Virus record (IMG/VR): IMGVR_UViG_3300044712_000071
Coordinates: 1-60,528 of that record
Direction: 5' to 3' (one strand)
Source of the DNA: a virus
DNA: 60,528 nt
Numbering within the stretch: position 1 is the stretch's first letter; the number at the start of each line of letters is the position of its first letter. The position numbers and the translations under genes are program-made. Positions 36,022 through 43,655 of this stretch are shown here, one piece after another. Below the pieces are notes generated by a model, which saw nothing but the letters and a program-made list of their open reading frames with translations, did no database searches and was not told where the DNA came from.

Positions 36022-38238
36022 TTACATCATCGGTTGTTGTTGCTCAGGTTCTTCTTGAGCTTCTTCCATTTCACCTGCATCGTCTCCTAGCCCAACTAGC
36101 TTCCCAGCTATTTGTAGTAGTTCTTCTGCACTAGGTCTTGCAGGGAGATCGACCCCCTCCTTTGCCGCTTCAATATAAAGTTTAGACCATTCTTGGTAGC
36201 TCTTATCGAGTGATACCATAAGTTGCCTTGTATTATCTTGTAACGCATTTTTGGTTTGTATGTTAGTAAAGTCGATATTAGCTTGTTTCAAACCAGCTTC
36301 CATTTGCTGAAGCTGTTTAGCTAACATCTTTTGTTCTTCTGCTTCTTGTTGTTCTTTTTGTCTTGACTGCGCAGCTTGTTCTACAAACTTCGGGTCAGTA
36401 AAGTCAACAATAAAGTCTAAAGGATCTAGGTCAAGAGCCTCAATAGTCTTAGATGCTATAACAGCAGCGGCAGCAGGATTAATAACTGCTCCAGCTCCTG
36501 CCTGCATTAGCGCAGGGAAGATCTGTTGACCAATAAGAGTCATCTTTTTAATTGTATTTTGATTTGAATGTTCACCTACGTCAACATCTGCTATCACCAT
36601 CATATTGTCTGGTAGTGTAGCTAAATCAATAGTCTGGAAGAAATTATTAGAGTCAGAGTATCTAAACTTTTTACCCTTAAGATTCTTCTTCATCGTCTTA
36701 TAAACACCTTCAATAAGACGTTTAATACCTGTTTCTGCATATCGTCTTGCAATATGTTGAATACGGATTTGTGCAGCAGATTGTACTTGACTTACTTTCT
36801 GTTCAGAGTTACCTGATACGTATAATGTATCATTTAAGCCTTGAGCAGCTTTACTCAAACCTGTTGCTTGTTCTTTGTGTTTCTGTAAATACTCTAACAA
36901 AGGAACTGTACCTGTGCTAATAGTATCAGGAGTCAAAGCAGATACTGCATTCATCGGATTACCGTTGGTTGCAATAATTTGCTTAGGCTTCATATTTTGT
37001 AGCGCACTAAAGTCTACAACGTTAGGATCAGCTAGCTTAGGTGAGTAGTTAGTTAAATAAGTATTCTCTACAAAGCCACGTAAAATAGCAGTAGTAGCAA
37101 GGGTAGATGGTCGAGCCATATCTGCCATAGATAAACCATGGAACTCATGCGGAATCTCAAATGGACATAAAGAAGCAAGCTGTACACAGTCGACATCCTC
37201 CTCGGAAAGAATGACGTTACCTGCAATCATGAACTTCTTAAGTTCAGCAATACCATCACCGTCACGATCTACTCGTAACCAGCATTTAATAATTGTTACT
37301 TCTTGGTTAGCTTCCAGCGGGAATAACTCTTTAGCGTTACCGCCTATCCAGTATTCTTCACCTACTACGTTCTTACGTGCAGATTCCTCTTCCGTATACT
37401 TAGTAGCCCAATCAGCAGAACCATCCCCAATAGAATCCCAATCGATAGAATCAGCAATTTCAGGATATTCTTTACGTACATCACTACGTGTAGCAGTAAA
37501 TTGGATACCCACGAAAGCGGCATCATCAAGTGAATTAGCGTCTCTCGTAATACGGAAAGACTCTGGAGGAATATTCGTAAGCTTAACTCTTGATTTATCA
37601 TAAGTCCTTTTTAAACGAACATCCTTGTAAACCATTTGGTATTCAGCTTGACCTGTTTCTTCGTTGGTCTGTAATTCTTGATCGTAGGTTAATTCTCCTA
37701 CAATTTCTACATCAGGATCAGCAAGAATAATATCTAAATTAGCTTGGCTAATCTCATCATATTCTTCAAAATCATAACAGTAATCCTCAATATATTCCCA
37801 TTCTACAATGGAATTCTTCCATAACAAAGAGCTTTTAACCCATGTGTTAAGTACTTGCCATCCAGGATTCTGTTTGAAGATACAGTAGTTTACAAGGTCA
37901 GAAGCTTTACGAGCATCTGAATAAGCCTTAGGACCTGTGCCTAAAGGAATAAACCTTGCAATCTTATTATTGTTAAACATTAATTCGGAAAGAACAGCGC
38001 TGTAACCTTCTACAGCTTCTACTGTATCAGAAGAAACAATGCGAGATACTCCATTAGGTTCTAAGTGACCCCATGGTTGCATTGCATATTCATAAGTAGA
38101 CTTCTGTCTTTCTTTCGCAAGAGATGAACTATTTAGGAAGTCTCCTACAGAGTTCATAACTCCTTGTTCGATCATAGCAACTAGTTCTTCATCAGATACT
38201 TTTTGCTTATAATCAGTATTGTATTTTGTAATACCCAT
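36022..38238 (-). CDS. Portal protein
   Basis: 738 residues. The N-terminal helical region, a Trp/Asp/Glu-rich wing (VKSSLLWKNSIVEWEYIEDY, residues about 133-152) and the middle segment with PPESFRITRDANSLDD fit podovirus portals. So does the C-terminal Gln/Glu coiled coil (about residues 620-660). The portal forms the ring through which DNA is packaged and ejected. It lies downstream of the terminase and upstream of scaffold and capsid genes, the standard order. The length matches P22-like portals (about 725 residues). Confidence 0.82.
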   Translation of the reverse strand: MGITKYNTDYKQKVSDEELVAMIEQGVMNSVGDFLNSSSLAKERQKSTYEYAMQPWGHLEPNGVSRIVSSDTVEAVEGYSAVLSELMFNNNKIARFIPLGTGPKAYSDARKASDLVNYCIFKQNPGWQVLNTWVKSSLLWKNSIVEWEYIEDYCYDFEEYDEISQANLDIILADPDVEIVGELTYDQELQTNEETGQAEYQMVYKDVRLKRTYDKSRVKLTNIPPESFRITRDANSLDDAAFVGIQFTATRSDVRKEYPEIADSIDWDSIGDGSADWATKYTEEESARKNVVGEEYWIGGNAKELFPLEANQEVTIIKCWLRVDRDGDGIAELKKFMIAGNVILSEEDVDCVQLASLCPFEIPHEFHGLSMADMARPSTLATTAILRGFVENTYLTNYSPKLADPNVVDFSALQNMKPKQIIATNGNPMNAVSALTPDTISTGTVPLLEYLQKHKEQATGLSKAAQGLNDTLYVSGNSEQKVSQVQSAAQIRIQHIARRYAETGIKRLIEGVYKTMKKNLKGKKFRYSDSNNFFQTIDLATLPDNMMVIADVDVGEHSNQNTIKKMTLIGQQIFPALMQAGAGAVINPAAAAVIASKTIEALDLDPLDFIVDFTDPKFVEQAAQSRQKEQQEAEEQKMLAKQLQQMEAGLKQANIDFTNIQTKNALQDNTRQLMVSLDKSYQEWSKLYIEAAKEGVDLPARPSAEELLQIAGKLVGLGDDAGEMEEAQEEPEQQQPMM

Positions 38239-38398
38239 CGTAACCTCTCAGGTTCTATCAGTCTATCTATCAAGGTCACAATGACCATATGTTAGTCTTC
38301 GGTCATAGAACTTACTTTGTTCAAGAGCAAAGACTGCAATTAGTTCCACTTCTTACTTCCCAGACACGAGTGGACAGCATCTGAGGACACAAGGGGAA
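38239..38398 (-). other. Intergenic region with three hairpins, upstream of portal
   Basis: 160 bases without a gene. Three inverted repeats are visible: TCCACT/AGTGGA (about 38335-38380), CTTTG/CAAAG (about 38313-38333) and ATGACC/GGTCAT (about 38278-38310). No copy of the 18-base promoter motif and no T-run is present. It may be a processing or stability region between terminase and portal messages. Confidence 0.4.
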
Positions 38399-38542
38399 TT
38401 ATTTAGATCTAATCGGTAGGTTTTTAAACTCACCCTTAGAAATCTTTTTATCTTCCTTATTCACTAATTTAACTTCTTTAGGAGGCTTAATTAGTTTCTT
38501 CAGACTTTCTTTTTCTTCCTTAGACATTGGTAAAATACTCAT
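38399..38542 (-). CDS. Small Lys-rich protein behind terminase, 47 aa
   Basis: Starts MSILPMSKEEKESLKKLIKP and ends FKNLPIRSK. Strongly basic. The start ATGA overlaps the terminase stop, so translation is coupled. It is too short to classify and could assist packaging. Confidence 0.65.
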   Translation of the reverse strand: MSILPMSKEEKESLKKLIKPPKEVKLVNKEDKKISKGEFKNLPIRSK

Positions 38543-40173
38543 AGCCATTGCCCTTTCTCTTCATAGTGGTAACTACCTACCTGTTGAGACCACGGAACTC
38601 TTGTATTAGTCAACTTATGACCATGAGTTCTTAATATCTCAAGTGCAATAGCAAGAGCAACTACAGTATCATCGTGATGACCTGTGATAGCATTAGTCTT
38701 ACCATTAGCATCAGCTACGTAATTCATTAATTCATCTATCATAATCCTAGATGGAATCCAAATATCGTCATTCTCAATAGCATTCTTTAAATATCCAATA
38801 ATCATAGGTTTAGTTTGTGAAGTAGTTCTCCATCCTAACCTTTGACCTTCTTCTTCAGATACATTAGCTACTTTTGTTTGATGATATAAGTTTTGATAGT
38901 TCATCTGCTTTAATCTATTTAGAGTAGCAATACCCATAGAATTAGATTCTACACCTAATAAAGCATTATTAAAATATCTTCCTAGGTAAAACAATAGGTC
39001 TCCATATTTACTTGGATCGATTGTATTATTCCTATATACAGCACAAACTTCCCTGTGGTTATTCATAACAACAGCACAGGAGTAGTCCTGTCCAACACCC
39101 AGACTAACATCGCCAGCAATAACAAAAGAATCCTCAAATGTAGGATACTTATAAATCTCCAGGGAACCCCTAGGAGCATCTTCGAAGAGACACGACTCGT
39201 AATCAAATTCCCTTTGAGCCAATATAGGCTGGGGAACAAGATTGTTTAACTTCTCTATGTCGAATACGTTACTACCACTGACAATAAACGCTTCCTCAGG
39301 CGTGGAAGGATATTCTTGTCGGAACTTATCACCACCAGATTCAGCTATTTTTAGCCTTCTCCAGTAGATTTGTTCATCATCTAAATTATATTTTTCTTTT
39401 AATGCTGTTTCTTCTTCGGTACATTCAAACCCTTCAAATACCTTCCTACGATATTCAGGAGTCATAAACCACGGAATAAAGATGGGAACATACTCGTTCT
39501 CACCCTTCATAGCTCCCACCCATAATCTGTGGAAAGCATTTCCTACACCGTTAGCTGTGCTCTCAAGGATAACTTCAGTACCTTCAGCTTCAGAAATACC
39601 CTGAAATAAACCAGCAAGGATCTTCTCATCATGAGTCCAGAAGGCTACCTCAGAGAGGTGAGCAATGGTCGGAGTAGTACCTCGACCAGCTTCAGGAGAA
39701 CCCGCAGTATACAGTCTATAGCCAGAATCATTATGTTCAAACATAATCTCTTTAGCGTTAGACTTCTTAAATTCTGGTCGGTATTCGTCGCTCATGTACT
39801 GAATAGTATTTCTACTCATGGTAAACAGAGCGTCAGAAGTAGCTGAGTCATGAGCCATAACAACAGACTTATTGAAAGCGTTAAAGTAACTCTTCCAGTA
39901 TACCCTAGCAGTCGCATAGGTAGATAAACCTTGTTGTCTAGATTTCAGAATGATAGCTCGAACCTTACCCATCTTCTGGGATTGTTCTTCTAACTTCTCG
40001 TGTACTATTCTTTGTGCAGCATTAAACTCAAAAGGAATAAACCCTTTGGAAGAATCTTTAGGTAGAATCTTGATTTGTTCTTTGGCGAACAATTCGAAAT
40101 TCCCTTTGTATTCTTTGAGTTTCTTTCTTTTAAGTGCTTCTTTAGCAAGTAATAATTTTTGATTATTATTCAT
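38539..40173 (-). CDS. terL: Terminase large subunit
   Basis: 544-residue DNA-packaging motor. The ATPase part has a Walker A variant KSRQQGLST (77-85), a Walker B region ending LSEVAFW (173-179, E175) and a coupling stretch ESTANG (204-209). The RNase-H-type nuclease part has D355 (IAGDVSLG), E409 (GVESNS) and D501/D502 (GHHDDTVVA). It cuts and pumps genome DNA through the portal. It is the first gene of the leftward virion block, right behind a candidate phage promoter. The small terminase is not adjacent; 43140-43589 is a candidate. Confidence 0.95.
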   Translation of the reverse strand: MNNNQKLLLAKEALKRKKLKEYKGNFELFAKEQIKILPKDSSKGFIPFEFNAAQRIVHEKLEEQSQKMGKVRAIILKSRQQGLSTYATARVYWKSYFNAFNKSVVMAHDSATSDALFTMSRNTIQYMSDEYRPEFKKSNAKEIMFEHNDSGYRLYTAGSPEAGRGTTPTIAHLSEVAFWTHDEKILAGLFQGISEAEGTEVILESTANGVGNAFHRLWVGAMKGENEYVPIFIPWFMTPEYRRKVFEGFECTEEETALKEKYNLDDEQIYWRRLKIAESGGDKFRQEYPSTPEEAFIVSGSNVFDIEKLNNLVPQPILAQREFDYESCLFEDAPRGSLEIYKYPTFEDSFVIAGDVSLGVGQDYSCAVVMNNHREVCAVYRNNTIDPSKYGDLLFYLGRYFNNALLGVESNSMGIATLNRLKQMNYQNLYHQTKVANVSEEEGQRLGWRTTSQTKPMIIGYLKNAIENDDIWIPSRIMIDELMNYVADANGKTNAITGHHDDTVVALAIALEILRTHGHKLTNTRVPWSQQVGSYHYEEKGQWL

Positions 40174-40197
40174 ATGTCCTCATCTATCGGAGCTTCT

Positions 40198-40215
40198 CTC
40201 CTTTAGAGCAGGGCT
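40198..40215 (-). promoter_or_regulatory. Candidate phage RNA polymerase promoter, copy 3
   Basis: On the minus strand it reads AGCCCTGCTCTAAAGGAG, identical to the motif consensus, 25 bases before the terminase start. GGAG then AGAAG then CTCC makes a small hairpin at the expected start of the transcript. This is the natural promoter for the whole packaging and capsid block. Confidence 0.7.
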
Positions 40216-40453
40216 AAGTTGTTGATTTATAAGGGGTTGTTTTCGGTAGATTTATATATAATTTTTCTTAGAAATCATGGGGTTAGTGGGATAATTTGGG
40301 TATCCCTCTGGGAGTTTATATTGGTGTTTCTTTGTGTGTGAGAAAGAATTAGCCCTTCGTTCCTTGTACCCCTGTTTGCTTTCGTGGTCCCCCTCGTTTG
40401 CGTTTCGTGGGTTTGTGGTTCGTTTTCTTTCTTCTTTCTTTCGGAGGTGTCCT
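40216..40453 (+). promoter_or_regulatory. Divergent region between virion and early blocks
   Basis: About 240 bases. From 40250 there is an AT-rich stretch with TATATAAT (40255-40262), a possible -10 box for host polymerase reading right; its -35 is weak (TTGTTT at a short spacing). A hairpin GGGATA/TATCCC lies at 40288-40306. From about 40330 the plus strand becomes very pyrimidine-rich and A-poor. An early promoter here would serve the first rightward genes. Confidence 0.4.
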
Positions 40454-40738
40454 GTGTCTTTCTCTTCTTCTCTCTTGCGTTCTCCTTCTGTTGTTTCCTT
40501 TGTTCCTTCTTCCTTCCGTGTGGGTCGTGCGGTTCCCTTGCCTGAGTGGGACTCTCCTGCTTGTCGTGCTCTTTGCCAGTCCCGTGCTTACCGTACTGCT
40601 CGTGCCAACGGTGTTCGTTACCAGTTCGCCATGGCTTACGCTGTGTTGGTAGCACTTAAGTACCATCGCCCTGAGTTTGCCCACATTGAGATTGAAGAAC
40701 CTGTTTTGAAGTCTGATCCTAACTACACAGGTGATTAA
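40454..40738 (+). CDS. First early-region protein, 94 aa, biased composition
   Basis: I choose the GTG at 40454, six bases after GGAGG, although the frame is open from ATG 40334 as well. Codons are almost all C- or T-ending, very unlike the AT-rich neighbours. The N-terminal half is Ser/Arg/Val-rich. The C-terminal half (SRAYRTARANGVRYQFAMAY, then LVALKYHRPEF) looks like a folded domain. It may be a strongly expressed early host-takeover protein or a recent import. The hammerhead ribozyme begins at the base after its stop codon. Confidence 0.6.
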   Translation: MSFSSSLLRSPSVVSFVPSSFRVGRAVPLPEWDSPACRALCQSRAYRTARANGVRYQFAMAYAVLVALKYHRPEFAHIEIEEPVLKSDPNYTGD

Positions 40739-40788
40739 GGTCGAAACACCTTCGGGTGTCTACACGTAATGCGTGTACTGATGAGACC
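40739..40788 (+). ncRNA. Type II hammerhead ribozyme
   Basis: All core parts are present in the type II order. Stem II: GGTC (40739-40742) with GACC (40785-40788). Core GAA (40743-40745). Stem III: ACACC (40746-40750), loop TTCG, GGTGT (40755-40759). Cleavage base C40760. Stem I: TACACG (40761-40766), loop TAATG, CGTGTA (40772-40777). Core CTGATGA (40778-40784). Self-cleavage is expected between 40760 and 40761, in the transcript between the 94-residue early gene and the small membrane protein gene. It would separate the two messages and leave a defined 5' end upstream of the latter. Confidence 0.92.
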
Positions 40789-40819
40789 AGTTCGTCTAAC
40801 CAACTCAAGGAGTAATACA

Positions 40820-40987
40820 ATGAAGTCATTAATCTATTTCGGTAACTTGTTCTTCTTCGGTGCCTTTATCTTTTCTATCTTAGAGGTATCAGAGAACCCA
40901 GCACCAATGTACATCGGTATATTGGTATTATCAACCATCGGCTTGGTTATTGCTTTCATTGACCATTGCTATAACTATGAGGCATAA
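40820..40987 (+). CDS. Small two-TM membrane protein, 55 aa
   Basis: Starts MKSLIYFGNLFFFGAFIFSI at the ATG behind AAGGAG; an upstream in-frame ATG at 40769 lies inside the ribozyme and is not used here. Two hydrophobic segments (residues 4-20 and 30-47) cross the membrane. Its 5' leader carries the hammerhead. It may act early on the host membrane, for example in superinfection exclusion; unproven. Confidence 0.7.
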   Translation: MKSLIYFGNLFFFGAFIFSILEVSENPAPMYIGILVLSTIGLVIAFIDHCYNYEA

Positions 40988-40989
40988 TC

Positions 40990-41076
40990 ATGGATAATGA
41001 TATGATGTTTGTTTGTGTAGTAACAGGTTTTAGTCTATTGTTTGCATTAATTTCTTTTCTTAATGTAGTTCTATAA
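40990..41076 (+). CDS. Tiny membrane peptide, 28 aa
   Basis: Starts MDNDMMFVCVVTGFSLLFAL and is one hydrophobic segment. It directly follows the previous membrane protein gene by two bases. Short and without a clear ribosome site, so support is modest. Confidence 0.4.
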   Translation: MDNDMMFVCVVTGFSLLFALISFLNVVL

Positions 41077-41084
41077 GGATTAAT

Positions 41085-41231
41085 ATGACCATAGATCAAT
41101 ATAAAGAGCATATCAAAGGGAATTACTTTCTCTTTGAAGCATATCTCATCTTAATTAAGAAGGGATATTCAGAGCAGCAAGCAGTAAATAAGTTGTATTC
41201 TAAACTAAAGGAGGATGTATGTACTATTTAA
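41085..41231 (+). CDS. Hypothetical protein, 48 aa
   Basis: Starts MTIDQYKEHIKGNYFLFEAY, mixed charge, predicted helical. Ribosome site AAGGAT lies upstream. Its end overlaps the next start by 13 bases. No function recognised. Confidence 0.55.
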   Translation: MTIDQYKEHIKGNYFLFEAYLILIKKGYSEQQAVNKLYSKLKEDVCTI

Positions 41232-41338
41232 TAGACAAAGAAACAAGAATAGTAGTAGGAAGATATTATAGTTACTATGTGGCTAATTTAGCACGTAGCA
41301 ATTATGATGGTGCAGTATCAATTCAGTACGTAGTTTAA
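41219..41338 (+). CDS. Hypothetical protein, 39 aa
   Basis: Starts MYYLIDKETRIVVGRYYSYY, Tyr-rich. It sits behind AAAGGAGG inside the end of the previous gene. Likely a small early protein; function unknown. Confidence 0.55.
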   Translation: MYYLIDKETRIVVGRYYSYYVANLARSNYDGAVSIQYVV

Positions 41339-41364
41339 TTTAATTTTAACAAAGGAGTTTTATC

Positions 41365-41706
41365 ATGGGTAAGTTCAATCAAATGGTCGTAGAAATGTCA
41401 GAGAATGCTTCATATGTTTCAGATGAGGTATTTCTAGGGACATCAAAGTCAGAGGTAACTGTATTATCAACACTATACGTAGATAGTAAGAAAGAGTATA
41501 TCTACGCTGTAGATGATAAGAATATCATTCGTAAGATGAAGATCGACAAGGATGACAAAACAGAAGCCAGAATCGTCTTTGCTAAGGCTAAATCACTAAT
41601 CAACAAACCAGTAATATTCCTCACCAGAGATACTATCGACAGATTCGGTAATATCCGCAAGTGGAAGAATAGCAATTGGTTCTGTGACATCATAGGAGTA
41701 GAATAA
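41365..41706 (+). CDS. Hypothetical early protein, 113 aa
   Basis: Starts MGKFNQMVVEMSENASYVSD behind AAAGGAG. Soluble with alternating strands (EVTVLSTLYVDSKKEYIYAV) and a Lys/Asp-rich middle, and a C terminus with WKNSNWFCDIIGVE. No recognised domain. One-base TAATG junction with the following frame. Confidence 0.7.
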   Translation: MGKFNQMVVEMSENASYVSDEVFLGTSKSEVTVLSTLYVDSKKEYIYAVDDKNIIRKMKIDKDDKTEARIVFAKAKSLINKPVIFLTRDTIDRFGNIRKWKNSNWFCDIIGVE

Positions 41707-41759
41707 TGAGCAAGTGTTACCTAACCAACCCAGAAATTAATCAACCAAAGGAGTCCAAG

Positions 41760-41996
41760 ATGCAAACATTCATGCTACTCAACCAAGTCTCAGCCAAAGA
41801 CTTCTTCCTCACCGAGAACGAGTACAAAGATGTCCTCAGAGAACACGGGATTTGGTCCATGGATGGGTTTCTCTGTGCTCATAACATCGAGGCTCTCAAG
41901 TTTGTAGCCATCGAAGCATGTATTCCAGGCAAGATAGTAGAATACACAGAGATCTACCCAGTAAATCACGAGGGTTATGGTGAAATCTACCCTTAA
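41760..41996 (+). CDS. Hypothetical early protein, 78 aa
   Basis: Start chosen at the ATG six bases after AAAGGAG (MQTFMLLNQVSAKDFFLTEN). The frame is open to ATG 41706, which overlaps the previous stop, so a 96-residue form is possible. Mixed acidic protein without known domain. Confidence 0.6.
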   Translation: MQTFMLLNQVSAKDFFLTENEYKDVLREHGIWSMDGFLCAHNIEALKFVAIEACIPGKIVEYTEIYPVNHEGYGEIYP

Positions 41997-42213
41997 TGCA
42001 GTGATGGTGGTACTCTCCGTGGTATTTCTTGCTGTGACTATCATAGTTTCTACAGCAATGTACCACGAGGAGGTACCATTAAGAGACTGTCCTCAGCAGA
42101 AACACTGGACAACACACAGATCAGTACAAAATGGTATTGTTTATTGCTTTCTGCTAGAGGATAGACACCCAAAACGAGCTAAATATATGGGAATCGCACA
42201 TGTATACTATTAA
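41977..42213 (+). CDS. Membrane-anchored or secreted protein, 78 aa
   Basis: N-terminal hydrophobic segment (residues 5-28, LNAVMVVLSVVFLAVTIIVS) acts as signal or anchor. The outer part has two cysteines (C39, C57) that could pair. It overlaps the previous gene by 20 bases. Possibly an envelope-acting early protein; inferred from topology only. Confidence 0.6.
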   Translation: MVKSTLNAVMVVLSVVFLAVTIIVSTAMYHEEVPLRDCPQQKHWTTHRSVQNGIVYCFLLEDRHPKRAKYMGIAHVYY

Positions 42214-42251
42214 ACCGAGTGGAACGAGGTCAGGCTCCAAGGAGGTTCACG

Positions 42252-42593
42252 ATGTTCACTATTAACGTAGGGCTAGACATAGAAAAGATTCAACCAAACC
42301 TATGGAAAAGCATCATATTAACCCAAAAATGCTGTGGAGAACTACTCCAGACCTGCCTTTATAACACCACACCAGAGGTTTGTACAGTAGTTTGGGTCAG
42401 CGAGAGACCAGAACTGATCGATCTCATCAGAGAATCCCTAGGACTCAGCTCAATTACATCAACCGAGGAAATAACCGAGGAAGAAGTACTAGAGTTTTCT
42501 CCAGGATTATCCGAGGAAGAACTACTCGTGCTTGCTCGGACTATATCTGAGGAGAAAATACTAGGAGATGACCAACAGAAGTGGTTGAATTAA
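42252..42593 (+). CDS. Acidic hypothetical protein, 113 aa
   Basis: Starts MFTINVGLDIEKIQPNLWKS behind AAGGAGG. The C-terminal half is very acidic, with repeated EEITEEEV, SEEELL and SEEKIL helices. Small acidic early proteins often mimic DNA to block host enzymes; that is a possibility suggested only by charge. Confidence 0.65.
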   Translation: MFTINVGLDIEKIQPNLWKSIILTQKCCGELLQTCLYNTTPEVCTVVWVSERPELIDLIRESLGLSSITSTEEITEEEVLEFSPGLSEEELLVLARTISEEKILGDDQQKWLN

Positions 42594-42669
42594 GTGGGAA
42601 AAAGTGGGAAATTGTGGGATTCTGCGAAGATTTCTGCGAGATTCCTAGTTTTGTGGGTTGTTTTGTGGG
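42594..42669 (+). repeat. Iteron-like GTGGG repeats
   Basis: GTGGG occurs at 42594, 42604, 42614, 42653 and 42665; the first three are exactly ten bases apart, one DNA turn. Between them lie two CTGCGA copies at 42622 and 42634, 12 bases apart. Short phased repeats in a 160-base non-coding gap suggest protein binding, such as replication initiation or transcription control. Confidence 0.5.
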
Positions 42670-42752
42670 TCACTCAAAAGTTGCACCATAGGACTCCATA
42701 AACATACCACCTTGACATCCTTTTAACTAACCTATTACGGAGTAATACCATT

Positions 42753-42938
42753 ATGAAAGTAGCACTAAGCGACAAAGCATTCACACCAGTGACCATCACT
42801 CTAGATAACCAAATAGAAGTTGATTTCTTGTCTGATGCACTATACGACATGAACATCGACCACTTCTTAAAGGATAAACAAGACTTCCTAAGAACCTTGC
42901 GAATGGACTTGTATGAATACAATACCGACTACAAATAA
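42753..42938 (+). CDS. Hypothetical protein, 61 aa
   Basis: Starts MKVALSDKAFTPVTITLDNQ behind ACGGAG. Acidic soluble protein (LYDMNIDHFLKDKQDFLRTL). It lies between the GTGGG repeats and a promoter cluster. No recognised function. Confidence 0.65.
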   Translation: MKVALSDKAFTPVTITLDNQIEVDFLSDALYDMNIDHFLKDKQDFLRTLRMDLYEYNTDYK

Positions 42939-42944
42939 CGAATC

Positions 42945-42954
42945 ATGTTAAAAT
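42945..42954 (+). promoter_or_regulatory. Host-type extended -10 element
   Basis: ATGTTAAAAT gives TG-T-TAAAAT, an extended -10 box. Nearly the same context (CATGTTATAAT) occurs before the RNA polymerase gene at 57459. No good -35 is seen. It lies just upstream of promoter motif copy 4, so both polymerases may use this region. Confidence 0.4.
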
Positions 42955-42964
42955 CTCGCTATTT

Positions 42965-42982
42965 AGCTCTGCTCTAAGGGAG
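42965..42982 (+). promoter_or_regulatory. Candidate phage RNA polymerase promoter, copy 4
   Basis: AGCTCTGCTCTAAGGGAG matches the six-copy motif and points at 43140 and later genes. CTAAGGGA (42974-42981) pairs perfectly with TCCCTTAG (42989-42996), a hairpin at the predicted transcript start. Confidence 0.65.
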
Positions 42983-43017
42983 TATCCTTCCCTTAGGGAG
43001 TTATTCCTATCTATAAT

Positions 43018-43068
43018 ATATTCTTTAAAGAATATCTTAAAGAGTATTAATTAAGAGATTAATTAATA
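43018..43068. repeat. Two AT-rich palindromes
   Basis: 43018-43035 is a perfect 18-base palindrome (ATATTCTTT then its complement). 43045-43054 and 43059-43068 form a perfect inverted repeat (TATTAATTAA, loop gaga, TTAATTAATA). Both lie in a very AT-rich 150-base gap that could unwind easily. This fits a replication origin or a regulator site; no initiator box is identified. Confidence 0.55.
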
Positions 43069-43139
43069 GACCTATCAACAGACTATACTTGAGAGATATT
43101 CTTGAGAGAGTCTAATCCACATATACATGAGAGGAGATT

Positions 43140-43589
43140 ATGCCATATAATCCCAAGTCACTAGCTAATCTTAAAATTATTACTCCTGAGATAGCTAGAG
43201 AGAATCAAAAGAAATCAGTAGAAGCTAAAAGAATCAATAAAGAGATGAGAGAGAAGTTTAAACTTCAAGCTAAGAATATGCAAGAAGTTATTAATGAGCT
43301 TCCTCAATTAGATGCCTTAGGTATTCTTAATCTAGGTATGATTAAGGCTCTTGAAGATGATGATTACTTATTAGCTGCACAGTTAGCTGAGAAGATAGCT
43401 GAATATCAGAAACCTAAGCTACAAAGAATAGACCAGACTAATATCAATAAGAGTTACTCTGATTTATCCGATGAAGAATTAGAAGCAGAGCTTAATAAAC
43501 ATAATATGTCTTCTTTAGTAGATGATACCAAGCAGAAGATTGATACCATCAAAGAAGGTTTAGAGAAGTCATTAGGAGAAGATTTTTAA
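43140..43589 (+). CDS. Possible terminase small subunit
   Basis: 149-residue helical protein starting MPYNPKSLANLKIITPEIAR. The opening with N-P-K-S-L-N-L-K, the long charged helices and the C-terminal acidic/Lys coil (residues 105-147) resemble phage small terminases, which bind the packaging site. It is far from the large subunit and on the other strand, unlike most phages. It might instead be a regulator. It is the first gene after promoter copy 4. Confidence 0.4.
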   Translation: MPYNPKSLANLKIITPEIARENQKKSVEAKRINKEMREKFKLQAKNMQEVINELPQLDALGILNLGMIKALEDDDYLLAAQLAEKIAEYQKPKLQRIDQTNINKSYSDLSDEELEAELNKHNMSSLVDDTKQKIDTIKEGLEKSLGEDF

Positions 43590-43655
43590 TATAGTCTGTT
43601 AAGACTACAAATAGAATCCTCAATCTCAGTCTTTCAAACATCGATAGGAGTCATA

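Noticed and set aside
40275-40655. Antisense frames rich in Lys/Arg/Glu opposite the pyrimidine-rich region
   Set aside because: They are mirror effects of the purine-rich minus strand; no ribosome site or domain, and the plus-strand frame has consistent codon bias.
40769-40819. In-frame ATG at 40769 as start of the small membrane protein
   Set aside because: It is inside the hammerhead loop of stem I, has no ribosome site, and would give a 17-residue leader; the ATG at 40820 sits behind AAGGAG.
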